Program-made: the position numbers and the translations under genes
From: Clostridiales bacterium
GTDB taxonomy: Bacteria; Bacillota; Clostridia; Oscillospirales; CAG-272
Direction of reading: 5' to 3'
Length of the DNA: 47,199 nucleotides
Assembly: GCA_012514145.1 (NCBI GenBank)
Contig: JAAZAV010000054.1
Location: forward strand, 1 to 47,199
Shown: in pieces, positions 8,634-17,448 of the stretch
Layout: each line of letters opens with the position of its first letter
Numbering within the stretch: the first letter of the stretch is position 1
The notes under the pieces: generated by a model
What the model was told of the DNA's origin: nothing
Databases searched by the model: none
The model's input: only the letters and a program-made list of their open reading frames with translations

Positions 8634-9875
8634 TCAGTTGGTCGCGGTTTTCTTCTTCACATAACGGCGGATGTTTATCCAGAGCGAAATACCCACGGCG
8701 GCTATAAGAACAACCGGAGTCATCCAGGGGCTGGCGCCCACCTCGGAAAGAATCTCGGTCCAGAGACTGTCGATCAGATTTTTAGCCGCCGGCGAAAGCG
8801 TTGTGTAGGTCACCGTGTTTTTCAGAATCTCATCGCTGGGATAGACCATTGTATTTGCCTGCTGTTCGGGAGTAAGAGCTTCGTAAGCGGTTTTGACCGG
8901 GGTCATATAGCCCACGAACTGGCTGTTTTTCAGAGCGACCAGAGTTTCGCAGAGAAAGTTGATATAAATCTCGGCGGCTTCCTTGTTCTTTGAACCTTTG
9001 GGAATGCAGAAGGCGTCGACAAAGTGGTTGGTGCCCTCCCGGGGAATGGCAAATGCCAGGTCGGGGTTGTCGGCTATCATAGCAGCAGCGTCGCCGTTGT
9101 AATAGGGAGCAAGAGCGGCTTCGCCGCCGCCCATCTTGTCATATATCTCGTCCATGACATATGCCTGCACCAGCAGTTTCTGTTTCTTAAGCTCTTCGGC
9201 GGCTGCGCGCAGTTCGTTTTCGTCTGTAGTATTGGGCGAGTAACCCAGCCTGAAGCAGGAGATCATAAATGCGTCCCGGGAGTTTGAGAACATGAGTATG
9301 TTGTTGGCATACTTCTCGTCCCAGAGTATGTCCCAGGTCTCGACATCATCATCCTTGTCGACAAGAGTGGTGTTGTATACGATGCCGATGATACCGCTGA
9401 GATAGGGCACCGAATACTCATTCGCAGGGTCATATTCGGGGCTCTTGTAGATATCGAAGACGTTCCCGAAGTTGGGGATATTGTCGAAGTCCAGCTTCTC
9501 AAGCAGCCCCTCATCAATGAGACGGCCGATCATATAGTCGGAGGGGATGAGAATATCGTAGGTTGAGCCGCCCGAATGCAGCTTCGCGTAAAGCTCCTCG
9601 TTTGATGCGAAGTTTGTGTAGTTCACCTTTATTCCGGTGAGCTTCTCAAACTCGCCGTTGACGTCAAATTCGCCGTCTCCGCCGTCAAGCGACATATACT
9701 CGCCCCAGTTGTAGACGTTCAGCGTAACGTTGTCACCGGCGAGCCGGGTCCAGTCGTAGTCGGAGTAGTCGATCTCCCAGCCCGACTCTAGGGCGAAGAC
9801 CGGCGGAGCGGCGGTCAGCAGCGTCAGCAGCATGATTACGGTGAAGAACGCCGAAAATATTCTTGTCGCCTTCAT
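8634..9875 (-). CDS. potD: Spermidine/putrescine ABC transporter substrate-binding protein PotD
   Basis: A 413-residue PotD-family periplasmic-type binding protein that captures polyamines for the PotABC importer. The mature N-terminus reads VTLNVYNWGEYMS, and LHSGGSTYDILIPSDYMI and PYLSGIIGIVYNTT are family hallmarks. A signal-like hydrophobic segment is at residues 8-28, but there is no lipobox Cys. Instead a hydrophobic segment near residues 380-400 followed by RRYVKKK suggests a C-terminal membrane anchor, unusual for Gram-positive binding proteins, which are normally lipoproteins. ATG at 9875 is chosen; GTG at 9878 is equally possible because GGAGG is 9 and 6 bases upstream respectively. 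The start overlaps the potC stop (TGATG). It is the last gene of potABCD. Confidence 0.93.
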   Translation of the reverse strand: MKATRIFSAFFTVIMLLTLLTAAPPVFALESGWEIDYSDYDWTRLAGDNVTLNVYNWGEYMSLDGGDGEFDVNGEFEKLTGIKVNYTNFASNEELYAKLHSGGSTYDILIPSDYMIGRLIDEGLLEKLDFDNIPNFGNVFDIYKSPEYDPANEYSVPYLSGIIGIVYNTTLVDKDDDVETWDILWDEKYANNILMFSNSRDAFMISCFRLGYSPNTTDENELRAAAEELKKQKLLVQAYVMDEIYDKMGGGEAALAPYYNGDAAAMIADNPDLAFAIPREGTNHFVDAFCIPKGSKNKEAAEIYINFLCETLVALKNSQFVGYMTPVKTAYEALTPEQQANTMVYPSDEILKNTVTYTTLSPAAKNLIDSLWTEILSEVGASPWMTPVVLIAAVGISLWINIRRYVKKKTATN

Positions 9876-10753
9876 CACTCGCCACCTCCGTTGCTGTCGG
9901 CGGCATGTTCATGTTTGTGAGATTTGGACTCGTTTCGGATTGCGGCGGACACCGCCATTCTCGTCTTCTTCTCCGCGTTTATTTCGCGCAGATTCATAAT
10001 GAGCAGCACCGACAGCACCACTAAGAAGATAATAGCGGAGAGGGCGTTCACCTCGGGAGACACCTTGCGGCGGGTCATCGAGAATATGGTTATCGACAGG
10101 GTCTGTGATGTGGGGCCGTAGGTGAAGTAGGAGATAACGAAGTCGTCGATTGAATAGGTGAAGCTCATGAGAAAGCCGGTCAGGATGCCGGGCATTATCT
10201 CGGGGATTATCACCTTTGTAAAAGCCTTCATCGGTGTGCAGCCCAGATCCAGAGCGGCTTCATAAAGGGAGCGGTCTGTCTGGCGCAGTTTAGGCAGCAC
10301 ATTCAGTATAACATAGGGTACACAGAAGGAGATATGCGAAAGAATAAGCGTCAGATATCCGAAGCTTATGTTAAGCGAAACAAAGAGCAGCATCAGTGAC
10401 ACACCGGTGATGATCTCGGGGTTGAGAATCGGCATGTATGTCAGGTTGATGACGAGAGAGCGGGTGATCCGCTTCATGTTGTGAAGACCTATCGCCGCCA
10501 TGGTGCCGAGAATCGTGGCGACGACCGACGCTATCAGAGCCACCGCCAGGGTATTTATCAGCGAGGTTATAATAGTCTCATTCGAGAAGAGCCGGCGGTA
10601 CCAGTCCAGGGTAAAGCCCGTCCATACGGTGCGGCTCTTGGAGGCGTTGAATGAGTTGACTATAAGCACCAGAATCGGGATATAGAGGAAAGCGAAGATG
10701 GCGACAAGGTACAGCCTGCGCAGGGGCGAAAATCTGGTTCCCGAAGTATTCAC
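9875..10753 (-). CDS. potC: Spermidine/putrescine ABC transporter permease PotC
   Basis: A 292-residue inner-membrane permease of the polyamine importer. I choose GTG at 10753, which overlaps the potB stop as GTGA and begins just before the first membrane helix (LYLVAIFAFLYIPILVLIV). A longer in-frame extension to 11014 is only the out-of-frame shadow of potB and is rich in unlikely Arg/His/Gly. About six helices are visible, and the coupling loop EAALDLGCTPMKAFTKVI matches the EAA motif contacting the PotA ATPase. The C-terminal tail is charged. Pairs with PotB to form the channel. Confidence 0.93.
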   Translation of the reverse strand: MNTSGTRFSPLRRLYLVAIFAFLYIPILVLIVNSFNASKSRTVWTGFTLDWYRRLFSNETIITSLINTLAVALIASVVATILGTMAAIGLHNMKRITRSLVINLTYMPILNPEIITGVSLMLLFVSLNISFGYLTLILSHISFCVPYVILNVLPKLRQTDRSLYEAALDLGCTPMKAFTKVIIPEIMPGILTGFLMSFTYSIDDFVISYFTYGPTSQTLSITIFSMTRRKVSPEVNALSAIIFLVVLSVLLIMNLREINAEKKTRMAVSAAIRNESKSHKHEHAADSNGGGE

Positions 10754-11661
10754 AGCAGCGCACCCCCTTCCATGTCCTCGTTGTCCAGCGCGTTGGTAAT
10801 CGACATGCAGAGCAGAATGACCGCCATGAGCACCAGCGAGATAGCCGCGCCCAGGTTGGGATTGTAGGCGTTCCCCAGGAACTGCAGGTCGATAAGGTCG
10901 CCGATGAGCATATTGGTGCCGCCGCCCAGCATCCTTGAAATGATAAAGGTGGAGATGGCGGGAACGAACACCATGGTGATTCCGGTCGCCACTCCCGGCA
11001 GACTGAGCGGCCATACGACCCGGCTGAAGGTCTTGATCGGGTTGCAGCCCAGGTCTCCCGCGGCTTCAAGGACGCTGTTGTCTATCTTTGTCATAATAGA
11101 GTAGAGAGGGAGAATCATAAAGGGCAGGTAGTTATAAACCATACCCAGCACCACGGCGCCCTGGGTGTTTATCATTTCGAAGGGACCAAGCCCTATAAGC
11201 CCCAGCAGCTTGTTTATCCAGCCGTTGCGCTCAAGCAGCGTCATCCAGGCGTAGGTGCGCAGCAGGAAGTTCATCCACATTGGAAGCATTACCAGCATCA
11301 GCATCATCTTCTGACGCGAGAAGGTGAGACGGGATATGAGGTAGGCTGTGGGATAGCCTATCACCAGGCAGAGCACGGTGGCTATAAGCGCCAGCCAGAT
11401 GGAGCGCACCATAACCGGCATATAGGCGGAGGTGGCGGTTATATTGTCGAGAGTGAACACCGTCTTTTCTGTGAGTTCGCCGAGAACAACTCCATCCGCC
11501 TCGGCACTGAGAAGTTCCTCGGCGGTTATGATCCTGCCTGTCTCATCCACGGTAACGGTGGTGGTGAAGGCAAAGACAACTATCAGAGCCAGCGGAATAA
11601 TCGTAAAGATTGCCAGCCAGACGAGATAGGGAGCGGCAAGAAACCGGCTCTTTCTAGTCAA
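10750..11661 (-). CDS. potB: Spermidine/putrescine ABC transporter permease PotB
   Basis: A 303-residue permease with about six membrane helices; [18 protein letters not shown] is the EAA coupling loop. The start is TTG at 11661, lying inside the end of potA (8-base overlap) with a G-rich ribosome binding site about 10 bases upstream. Residues about 38-70 after the first helix form an extended acidic extracytoplasmic loop ([19 protein letters not shown]), longer than in E. coli PotB. It is coupled to potC by a four-base overlap. Confidence 0.93.
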   Translation of the reverse strand: MTRKSRFLAAPYLVWLAIFTIIPLALIVVFAFTTTVTVDETGRIITAEELLSAEADGVVLGELTEKTVFTLDNITATSAYMPVMVRSIWLALIATVLCLVIGYPTAYLISRLTFSRQKMMLMLVMLPMWMNFLLRTYAWMTLLERNGWINKLLGLIGLGPFEMINTQGAVVLGMVYNYLPFMILPLYSIMTKIDNSVLEAAGDLGCNPIKTFSRVVWPLSLPGVATGITMVFVPAISTFIISRMLGGGTNMLIGDLIDLQFLGNAYNPNLGAAISLVLMAVILLCMSITNALDNEDMEGGALL

Positions 11662-12772
11662 CTGAGTTGCCCCCCTTTGTCAGTGCCGCTTCACTGTCAA
11701 CGGTATAGCGGGTGATCTTGGGCATTTCGGACTTCTTCATGACATGTATATCCTCGGGAGTTATGGAAAGCCCTATTATCTCGCCGGGGGTGGCGGCCTT
11801 GGTGGAATGTACCAGCCAGATGTCCGAATATACCTTGATTATCATCTCATAGTGGACGCCCTTGAAGGTGACGGTCTGAACCTCTCCGTTGAGCACCTCG
11901 ATGCCGGGAGGGGTGAGTTTGATATCCTCGGGGCGTATCACAATGTCCACCGGCTCCAGCGGGGCGAAGCCGCCTTCCAGGCACTCAAAGTTGTTGCCGG
12001 CGAACTCCACGAGGTGATCCTCGTGCATTATGCCGGGCAGTATGTTTGACTCGCCGATGAAGTTAGCCACAAAGGCGTTCTTCGGCTCGTTGTATATATC
12101 CTGAGGTGTGCCGATCTGCTGGATTTCACCGCGGTTCATTACCACCACCGTGTCGCTCATGGTGAGAGCTTCTTCCTGGTCGTGGGTGACATATACGAAA
12201 GTAATCGACATACGGCGCTGAATTTTCTTCAGCTCGATCTGCATCTCCTTGCGCAGCTTAAGATCAAGAGCTCCCAGCGGTTCGTCAAGCAGCAGTACAT
12301 GGGGATTGTTTACCAGCGCGCGCGCAATGGCTACACGCTGCTGCTGACCGCCCGAGAGGGAGTTTACGTCGCGCTTCTCGAAACCTTCAAGCTCCACAAT
12401 ATCCAGCATTTTGCCGACACGGGATGCGATCTCCTTATCCGGTGTGCCCGAAACACGCAGTCCGAAGGCGACATTCTCGTATACGTTGAGGTGGGGGAAA
12501 AGCGCGTACCTCTGGAATACGGTGTTGACCGGACGCTTATACGGCGGAAGCGCCTTTATGCTTTTGCCGTTGAAAAGCACGTCTCCGGAATCGGGTATGA
12601 CAAATCCTCCTATGCAGCGCAGTGTGGTGGTCTTGCCGCAGCCGGATGGCCCCAGCAGCGTCATGAACTCGTTGTCGTGGATGTCCAGCGATACATTGTT
12701 CAGCACCGTTTCTCCGTCAAACGATTTTGAGATGCTTTTCAGTTCGATAATCTTGTTCCGGCTTTTGTTCAT
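11654..12772 (-). CDS. potA: Spermidine/putrescine ABC transporter ATP-binding protein PotA
   Basis: A 372-residue ATPase that powers polyamine uptake. Walker A is GPSGCGKTT, signature [14 protein letters not shown], Walker [13 protein letters not shown] and switch His in VTHDQEEA; the C-terminal about 110 residues form the TOBE-type regulatory domain (VIRPEDIKL). The chosen ATG at 12772 gives the usual PotA length; the frame stays open to 12967 but that extension overlaps the promoter and looks non-coding. The ribosome binding site (AAGGAG) lies farther from the ATG than usual, about 15 bases. First gene of potABCD, with a promoter and an about 140-base leader upstream. Confidence 0.95.
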   Translation of the reverse strand: MNKSRNKIIELKSISKSFDGETVLNNVSLDIHDNEFMTLLGPSGCGKTTTLRCIGGFVIPDSGDVLFNGKSIKALPPYKRPVNTVFQRYALFPHLNVYENVAFGLRVSGTPDKEIASRVGKMLDIVELEGFEKRDVNSLSGGQQQRVAIARALVNNPHVLLLDEPLGALDLKLRKEMQIELKKIQRRMSITFVYVTHDQEEALTMSDTVVVMNRGEIQQIGTPQDIYNEPKNAFVANFIGESNILPGIMHEDHLVEFAGNNFECLEGGFAPLEPVDIVIRPEDIKLTPPGIEVLNGEVQTVTFKGVHYEMIIKVYSDIWLVHSTKAATPGEIIGLSITPEDIHVMKKSEMPKITRYTVDSEAALTKGGNSVD

Positions 12773-12921
12773 TTCTTGCTTATCCGTCTCCTTGCTCCCT
12801 CTTCGGGTGTTATTTTTTGGAAAAATGCGATTTATACCTGTTCCGCGGATATTTGGTATTGTGCTTTGAAACACCCGCGAATCCGCCGCGTCAAAAAGCC
12901 CAAATTGGCGCGATACCAAAC

Positions 12922-12950
12922 ATAATAGCAGATTAATTGCTGAAATGCAA
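12922..12950 (-). promoter_or_regulatory. Sigma-A-type promoter of potABCD
   Basis: On the - strand TTGCAT and TATTAT are separated by 17 bases, about 150 bases before the potA ATG. The predicted leader contains an 8-base inverted repeat, TTTGGTAT (RNA made from 12913-12920) with ATACCAAA (12852-12859), enclosing about 50 bases, which could close a structured 5' leader. The region between here and 13121 also has a 6-bp hairpin at 13036-13052. Confidence 0.75.
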
Positions 12951-13121
12951 TAGATTTTTTGGAACATTATGCAAAACAGTTTTGAATGTGAGACAATAAA
13001 ATTCTGCTGTCAGCAATTGTGAAGTGTATAGCTCTCCGGCTGATAAAGCCGGCGCGGGACTTAATGACGATGAGCGGCATGGTCCCGGTTCTCTGTTCAA
13101 ATTAAACTGCCGACAAAAACA

Positions 13122-13151
13122 CCGTACCCGCCGAATGATCGGCGGGTACGG
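13122..13151 (-). terminator. Intrinsic terminator of the binding lipoprotein gene
   Basis: A perfect 13-bp stem (CCGTACCCGCCGA with TCGGCGGGTACGG, four-base loop) is followed on the - strand by TGTTTTTGTC. It lies about 50 bases after the stop at 13203. Confidence 0.9.
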
Positions 13152-13202
13152 CTATATTTTGGGTGATTATACGTGTGTGTACCGCACGCACTCCCGTCTA
13201 TA

Positions 13203-14678
13203 TCAGAATTTCCCGAAAGCGTCTATGGTCTTCTGCATCTCGGTCTGGGCCTTCTCGGCTATGGCGGCGTAGGAGGACGCGAACTCGGTTTTCTTGGAGT
13301 TGAACATGGTGGTGATGAGCTGTCCGGCGCCTCCCCAGTTGAAGATGAAGCCCAGGTCATAAACGCGGGTCGCGAAGATGATATCCAGCATATCCGCCGA
13401 TTCATCGTCACGGATATAGCGGGTCTTGAGGGCGTTGTCATAATAGGCGACCGTCAGGGTGTCCACCGAATAGAAGGCAAGCGCCTCAAGCAGGAAACCG
13501 ACGATCTCGGTATCCTTACAGTTGTAGGGAACACTGGTGGAGCTGACAAGCCCGCTGCTTATCAGGTTATTGTAGCTGTCCTGATTCTCGTCATAGAGGG
13601 GGTAGGGCAGGATTCCGAACTCAAACTCGGCGTCGCGCAGACCGTTTATGTCGACCAGCGCGAAGGTTGTAAAGAGAATACGCTTGTCGTTGAAAGCCAC
13701 GCAGGCGTTATTAAAGTCGGATTTTCCGGTGTGGGGAGAGAGAACCAGCTCATTAAGACAGAGGTTCATAATTTTCTCAACAGCCTGGCTGGTGCGCTTT
13801 CCGTCCATCACCAGTTCAAGCTCTCCTGCGGAGTTGTTCTTAGCCACACGCTCGCCCAGCGAGAAGTAGAAGGATATCGGCGCGTTGCCGGCTATCGAGA
13901 TGCCCCAGAGATCGTCGTTGTTCAGCATGCCGTCGCCGTTGATGTCGGAGGTGACACCGACTGACATCTCGCCCACCTTGTCTATCGTCCAGTCGTTGGA
14001 TTTAACAAGATCGTAGGGCGACTCTAACTTGTAGTCCTCAATGATGTTCTTGTTGAAGAACATTACCATCGTGCACTCGTTGTCTAAGATGCTGATGTCT
14101 CCGGTGGTGATAAACAGCTTGCCGTTTATGGTGAGGTTCTCGTTGGCGCGCTGATCCCACCAGGGCTGCTCAAGGTCAAGATAGGGAACATCGTGGAGAT
14201 CCAGAAGGAAGCCCTGCTGAGCCAGCGGGAGTGTGGGATTGATATATGACATTATGACATCATACACAGTATCGTTTGCGGTAAGAGAGTTCTTTGCCGC
14301 GTTTGAAGCGGATGACAGCTGAGTCTGGGCGATCTTGAGGTTGTATTTGTCCTCGATGATAACATTTCGGTTGTATACCGTATCATTGAACAGCTCGCCG
14401 TTTTGTTCTTCGGCGTAAATTTCCTTGCTGGTATACCAGTCGAAGCCGGTATTGAGTTCGGTTAAGAACATGACCTCTTTGCCGCCGAAATCCTTATCGG
14501 GCAGATTGTGGGTCGGTTTGCCGGCGGTTTCTTCTGTCGCGGCTTCGGTGACATCGCTTGCCGGCGAAGTTCCGTCAGCTCCGCCGCCTCCCGAGCCGGA
14601 GCAGGCGGTAATACATGAGAGGGCAAACAGCAGTGCGAGAAAAAGCGCGGTTATGCGTTTTGTAGCGGTGATGTTCAT
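13203..14678 (-). CDS. Orphan extracellular solute-binding lipoprotein (family member 1)
   Basis: A 491-residue lipoprotein: signal peptide with lipobox ITAC (lipidated Cys26), a Gly/Ser/Thr-rich linker to about residue 58, then an extracellular binding-protein fold. Shared family landmarks are LPDKDFGGKEV, QPWWDQ, MVMFFNKNIIEDYKLESPYD, NDWTIDKVGEM and SADMLDIIFATRVYDLGF. An EF-hand-like loop DINGDGMLNNDD (245-256) follows the WTIDK motif and may bind calcium. It resembles family 1 (sugar-type) binding proteins, but no permease or ATPase gene adjoins. It has its own promoter and terminator. Ligand unknown; carbohydrate is the most likely class from family membership. Confidence 0.85.
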   Translation of the reverse strand: MNITATKRITALFLALLFALSCITACSGSGGGGADGTSPASDVTEAATEETAGKPTHNLPDKDFGGKEVMFLTELNTGFDWYTSKEIYAEEQNGELFNDTVYNRNVIIEDKYNLKIAQTQLSSASNAAKNSLTANDTVYDVIMSYINPTLPLAQQGFLLDLHDVPYLDLEQPWWDQRANENLTINGKLFITTGDISILDNECTMVMFFNKNIIEDYKLESPYDLVKSNDWTIDKVGEMSVGVTSDINGDGMLNNDDLWGISIAGNAPISFYFSLGERVAKNNSAGELELVMDGKRTSQAVEKIMNLCLNELVLSPHTGKSDFNNACVAFNDKRILFTTFALVDINGLRDAEFEFGILPYPLYDENQDSYNNLISSGLVSSTSVPYNCKDTEIVGFLLEALAFYSVDTLTVAYYDNALKTRYIRDDESADMLDIIFATRVYDLGFIFNWGGAGQLITTMFNSKKTEFASSYAAIAEKAQTEMQKTIDAFGKF

Positions 14679-14763
14679 GGTTACCTCCGTGGCTGTTTGG
14701 TTATGATTTAATAATACCTGTTAAAGGATAATTAAAGCGATGCGAAAGGGACATATATCTGAT

Positions 14764-14792
14764 ATTATACGCAAAATACAGCCGTTTGTAAA
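14764..14792 (-). promoter_or_regulatory. Sigma-A-type promoter of the 13203-14678 lipoprotein
   Basis: On the - strand TTTACA and TATAAT are spaced by 17 bases, about 85 bases upstream of the start codon. It is divergent to the galactokinase promoter. Confidence 0.8.
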
Positions 14793-14832
14793 GGGCGAAG
14801 CCGAATTAAAGCAATAATTAACAAAATATTCG

Positions 14833-14861
14833 TTGAAATAAACGCCCGGGCGGTATATACT
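14833..14861 (+). promoter_or_regulatory. Sigma-A-type promoter of the galactokinase gene
   Basis: TTGAAA and TATACT with a 17-base spacer, about 80 bases before the galK ATG. No obvious operator palindrome was seen apart from CCCGGG within the spacer. Confidence 0.8.
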
Positions 14862-14943
14862 TATTCAGTATGTCTATGAAAAGACAGAAGTTTAATGATA
14901 AAACGACAGGATCAACACGGATATTATAGAACGGAGAGGAAAC

Positions 14944-16227
14944 ATGAAGGCAGTACAGCTTGCAAAGGCAATAAGAAGCGGCGCTTACGACGAGCGGCTG
15001 ACGGCACTCTACGGCGCGGATAAGGCAGCGGCTCAGCGCGGGCGCTATGCGGCGGCAGCCGAAAGCTTCGCCGCGGAATTCGGCGACCTTGAAAATGCAC
15101 AGCTCTTCAGCGTCCCCGGACGCAGCGAGATCATCGGCAATCACACCGATCATCAGCACGGCGCCGTTGTGGCGGCGGCTATCGACCTGGATATTATCGC
15201 CGTGGCGGTGCCGGCAATCGACGGCAAGCTCATAGTCAAGAGCGAGGGTTTCCCCGATGTGGCGGTGGTCGACATAACCAAACAGAATCCCGGCGATTAT
15301 CCCGACTATTCCGACAAGGCGCTCATCGCCGGCATGAATGTGGGCTTCAAAAATCGCGGCTACAAGACGGGCGCCTTCAAAGCCTATACCACCTCCGACG
15401 TACTTCGCGGCTCGGGATTAAGCTCCTCCGCGGCGTTCGAGGTCATGGTGGGCAATATCCTCAACCACCTCTACAACGACGGCGGGATCGATGCGCCCGT
15501 CATCGCCCAGATAGCCCAGTATTCCGAGAACGTCTTCTTCGGCAAGCCCTGCGGCCTGATGGATCAGACAGCGGCTGCTGTGGGCGGATTCGTCAATATA
15601 GACTTCGAGGACCCGAAGAAGCCGGTAATAAACAAACTGGACTTCGACCTGACCGGCGCGGGTTATGCCCTCTGTATCGTCGACACCGGCGGGAATCACG
15701 CCGACCTGTCACCCGACTATGCGTCGGTTCCCGGCGAGATGCGCGAGCTTGCAGGCAGGTTCGGTCTCGAGTATCTGCGCCCGTTGAAGATGGAAACCCT
15801 GCGCTCGAAGATATATGAACTGCGCCGGAGCGGCATATCCGACCGCGCGATTCTCCGCGGCATGCACTTCATCGCCGAGAACGAGCGGGTCTTCAGTCAG
15901 GTTGAGAACATCAAAAAGGGAGATATAAAGGCATTCCTTGCCACCGAGCTTGAGTCGGGCAATTCCTCGATGATGCTGCTGCAGAACGTCTACACCTGTC
16001 ACAACTACGCGGAACAGGGAGTGACCATTGCGCTGGCGCTGGCGGCTCAGTTCCTTGAAGGCCGCGAGGGCGCCTGGAGAGTTCACGGCGGCGGCTTCGC
16101 CGGCACCATACAGTGCTTCGTGCGCCTTTGCGACGTGGACGAGTTCGTCACCTACATGGACGGACTCATGGGCGAGGGCAGAACCAAGGTGCTGCATGTC
16201 CGCGCAGACGGCGCGGTAAAACTCTGA
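14944..16227 (+). CDS. galK: Galactokinase (GHMP kinase family)
   Basis: A 427-residue GHMP-family sugar kinase, expected to phosphorylate galactose at C1 in the Leloir pathway. The N-terminal signature reads PGRSEIIGNHTDHQHG (near 58-73), the variant common in Clostridia rather than GRVNLIGEHTDY. The phosphate-binding motif 2 is LRGSGLSSSAAFEV (near 154-166), the catalytic Asp region is CGLMDQTAAAVGG, and motif 3 is RVHGGGFAGTIQCF near the C-terminus. A good ribosome binding site (GGAGAGGA) precedes the ATG. No galT or galE adjoins; the following genes are unrelated housekeeping functions. Because the signature departs from the textbook form, a related anomeric kinase specificity cannot be excluded. 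Confidence 0.88.
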   Translation: MKAVQLAKAIRSGAYDERLTALYGADKAAAQRGRYAAAAESFAAEFGDLENAQLFSVPGRSEIIGNHTDHQHGAVVAAAIDLDIIAVAVPAIDGKLIVKSEGFPDVAVVDITKQNPGDYPDYSDKALIAGMNVGFKNRGYKTGAFKAYTTSDVLRGSGLSSSAAFEVMVGNILNHLYNDGGIDAPVIAQIAQYSENVFFGKPCGLMDQTAAAVGGFVNIDFEDPKKPVINKLDFDLTGAGYALCIVDTGGNHADLSPDYASVPGEMRELAGRFGLEYLRPLKMETLRSKIYELRRSGISDRAILRGMHFIAENERVFSQVENIKKGDIKAFLATELESGNSSMMLLQNVYTCHNYAEQGVTIALALAAQFLEGREGAWRVHGGGFAGTIQCFVRLCDVDEFVTYMDGLMGEGRTKVLHVRADGAVKL

Positions 16228-16231
16228 CGGC

Positions 16232-16672
16232 GTGTCAAAAGGCTCAAAGCGGGGCAAACGCTACCGCATAAAGGAGTACCGCCGAATCACGAAATGGGAC
16301 AAGGTTAAGGCGAACCTCAGCGGCTTCAACTGGAAGCTCCTGCTGATTCTGCTTGGTACAACGGCTTTCTTTGTTCTGGTGTTCGAAATCTCCATATTGT
16401 TCGAGTTCGCCCCCATATATCCGATATACATGGGTCTGCTGCTGGCGGCTGTCGCGGCATACGCGCTGCTGAACCGCGGGCTTGGCTCCGATATTCCCGA
16501 GAAATCGCAGTTAAGCGACAAAATGACCGACACCGAAAAGGATGCCTATTTAGCCAGGCTTATAAGAGACAAGAATATAGCGAAGAAGCTGTTGCTGGTG
16601 ATAATACCGCTGCTTATTGTCTTCGCTTACGATACGATGCGACTGTTTGTGTTTGAGGGTATGTTCAGATGA
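16232..16672 (+). CDS. Small membrane protein of unknown function
   Basis: A 146-residue protein starting with GTG four bases after galK. The N-terminal 30 residues are strongly basic (SKGSKRGKRYRIKEYRR), followed by two adjacent hydrophobic helices (about 34-56 and 60-79), a soluble charged linker and a third helix near 115-135. The stop overlaps the start of the WalJ-like gene (ATGA), so the two are probably co-translated. I do not recognise a family and no catalytic motif is visible. Confidence 0.75.
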   Translation: MSKGSKRGKRYRIKEYRRITKWDKVKANLSGFNWKLLLILLGTTAFFVLVFEISILFEFAPIYPIYMGLLLAAVAAYALLNRGLGSDIPEKSQLSDKMTDTEKDAYLARLIRDKNIAKKLLLVIIPLLIVFAYDTMRLFVFEGMFR

Positions 16673-17448
16673 TCGCGGCGGTTCTGGCGTCGGGTTCCAA
16701 GGGCAACTGCATGTATATCTGTCAGGGCAGCGATGCGCTGCTGATAGACGCGGGCATCTCGGCTCGGGCTTTGAAGCGCAGTCTTGCGCTTGCGCCCCTC
16801 GGCGCTGTATACCCGCCAAAGGCGGTATTCGTCACCCATGAGCACTGCGACCACATTAGGGGTCTGCGGGTGCTCACATCAAAGTTGCCCCTGACCGTCT
16901 ACGCCCCTCCGCCCTGCGCCGAATATATCGACTGCGAGACCGAGGATATCTTCGACGGTGAGCCGGTTTCGGTGGGCGGGCTGGAGGTCACGGCATTTCC
17001 AACTCCCCACGACGCGGCGGCAAGCTGCGGCTATGTGGTTCGGGGCGAGGGTTTCTCACTGGGTTACGCCACCGACCTCGGCTATGTCACCGAGGAGATA
17101 TTCGCCAGGCTCTGCTCCTGCCGATATGTGGTGCTGGAGTCGAATCACGACACCGAGCTGCTTAAAAACGGCAGCTATCCCGAATACCTCAAGGCGCGCA
17201 TACTGTCGGACTGCGGTCATCTCTCGAACGACAGCGCGGCGCGCTGTGCGGCGGCACTGGCGAAGCAGGGAGTCGAGCGAATCATGCTGGCGCACCTGAG
17301 CGAGGAGAACAACCGCCCGGAACTCGCCGCCATCGCCTCCTCCTCCGCAATAGCCCGGGCGGGACTGAACTGCCACGTATCCGTGGCGGGCGCGAGAACC
17401 CCCACCATACTGGCGGACGAACCCGTGAAGCGTGTCATAGTATGCTGA
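16669..17448 (+). CDS. walJ: WalJ/YycJ-like metallo-beta-lactamase-fold hydrolase
   Basis: A 259-residue cytoplasmic metallohydrolase. The metal ligand motif is THEHCDH (His57, His59, Asp61, His62); LASGSKGNCMYI at the N-terminus and ESNHD further on match the YycJ/WalJ group, which in Bacillus is linked to the WalRK cell-wall regulon and shows nuclease-like features. No walRK genes are nearby, so that role is only by homology. The gene begins inside the preceding stop and its end overlaps rlmH by seven bases; rlmH is a frequent genomic companion of this family. Confidence 0.88.
   Translation: MIAAVLASGSKGNCMYICQGSDALLIDAGISARALKRSLALAPLGAVYPPKAVFVTHEHCDHIRGLRVLTSKLPLTVYAPPPCAEYIDCETEDIFDGEPVSVGGLEVTAFPTPHDAAASCGYVVRGEGFSLGYATDLGYVTEEIFARLCSCRYVVLESNHDTELLKNGSYPEYLKARILSDCGHLSNDSAARCAAALAKQGVERIMLAHLSEENNRPELAAIASSSAIARAGLNCHVSVAGARTPTILADEPVKRVIVC

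Noticed and set aside
8645-8993. + strand open frame inside potD
   Set aside because: Shadow ORF opposite a clear PotD sequence.
10754-11014. Extended N-terminus of PotC
   Set aside because: This part overlaps potB out of frame and is His/Arg/Gly-rich; the GTG at 10753 with a GTGA overlap gives the normal PotC length.
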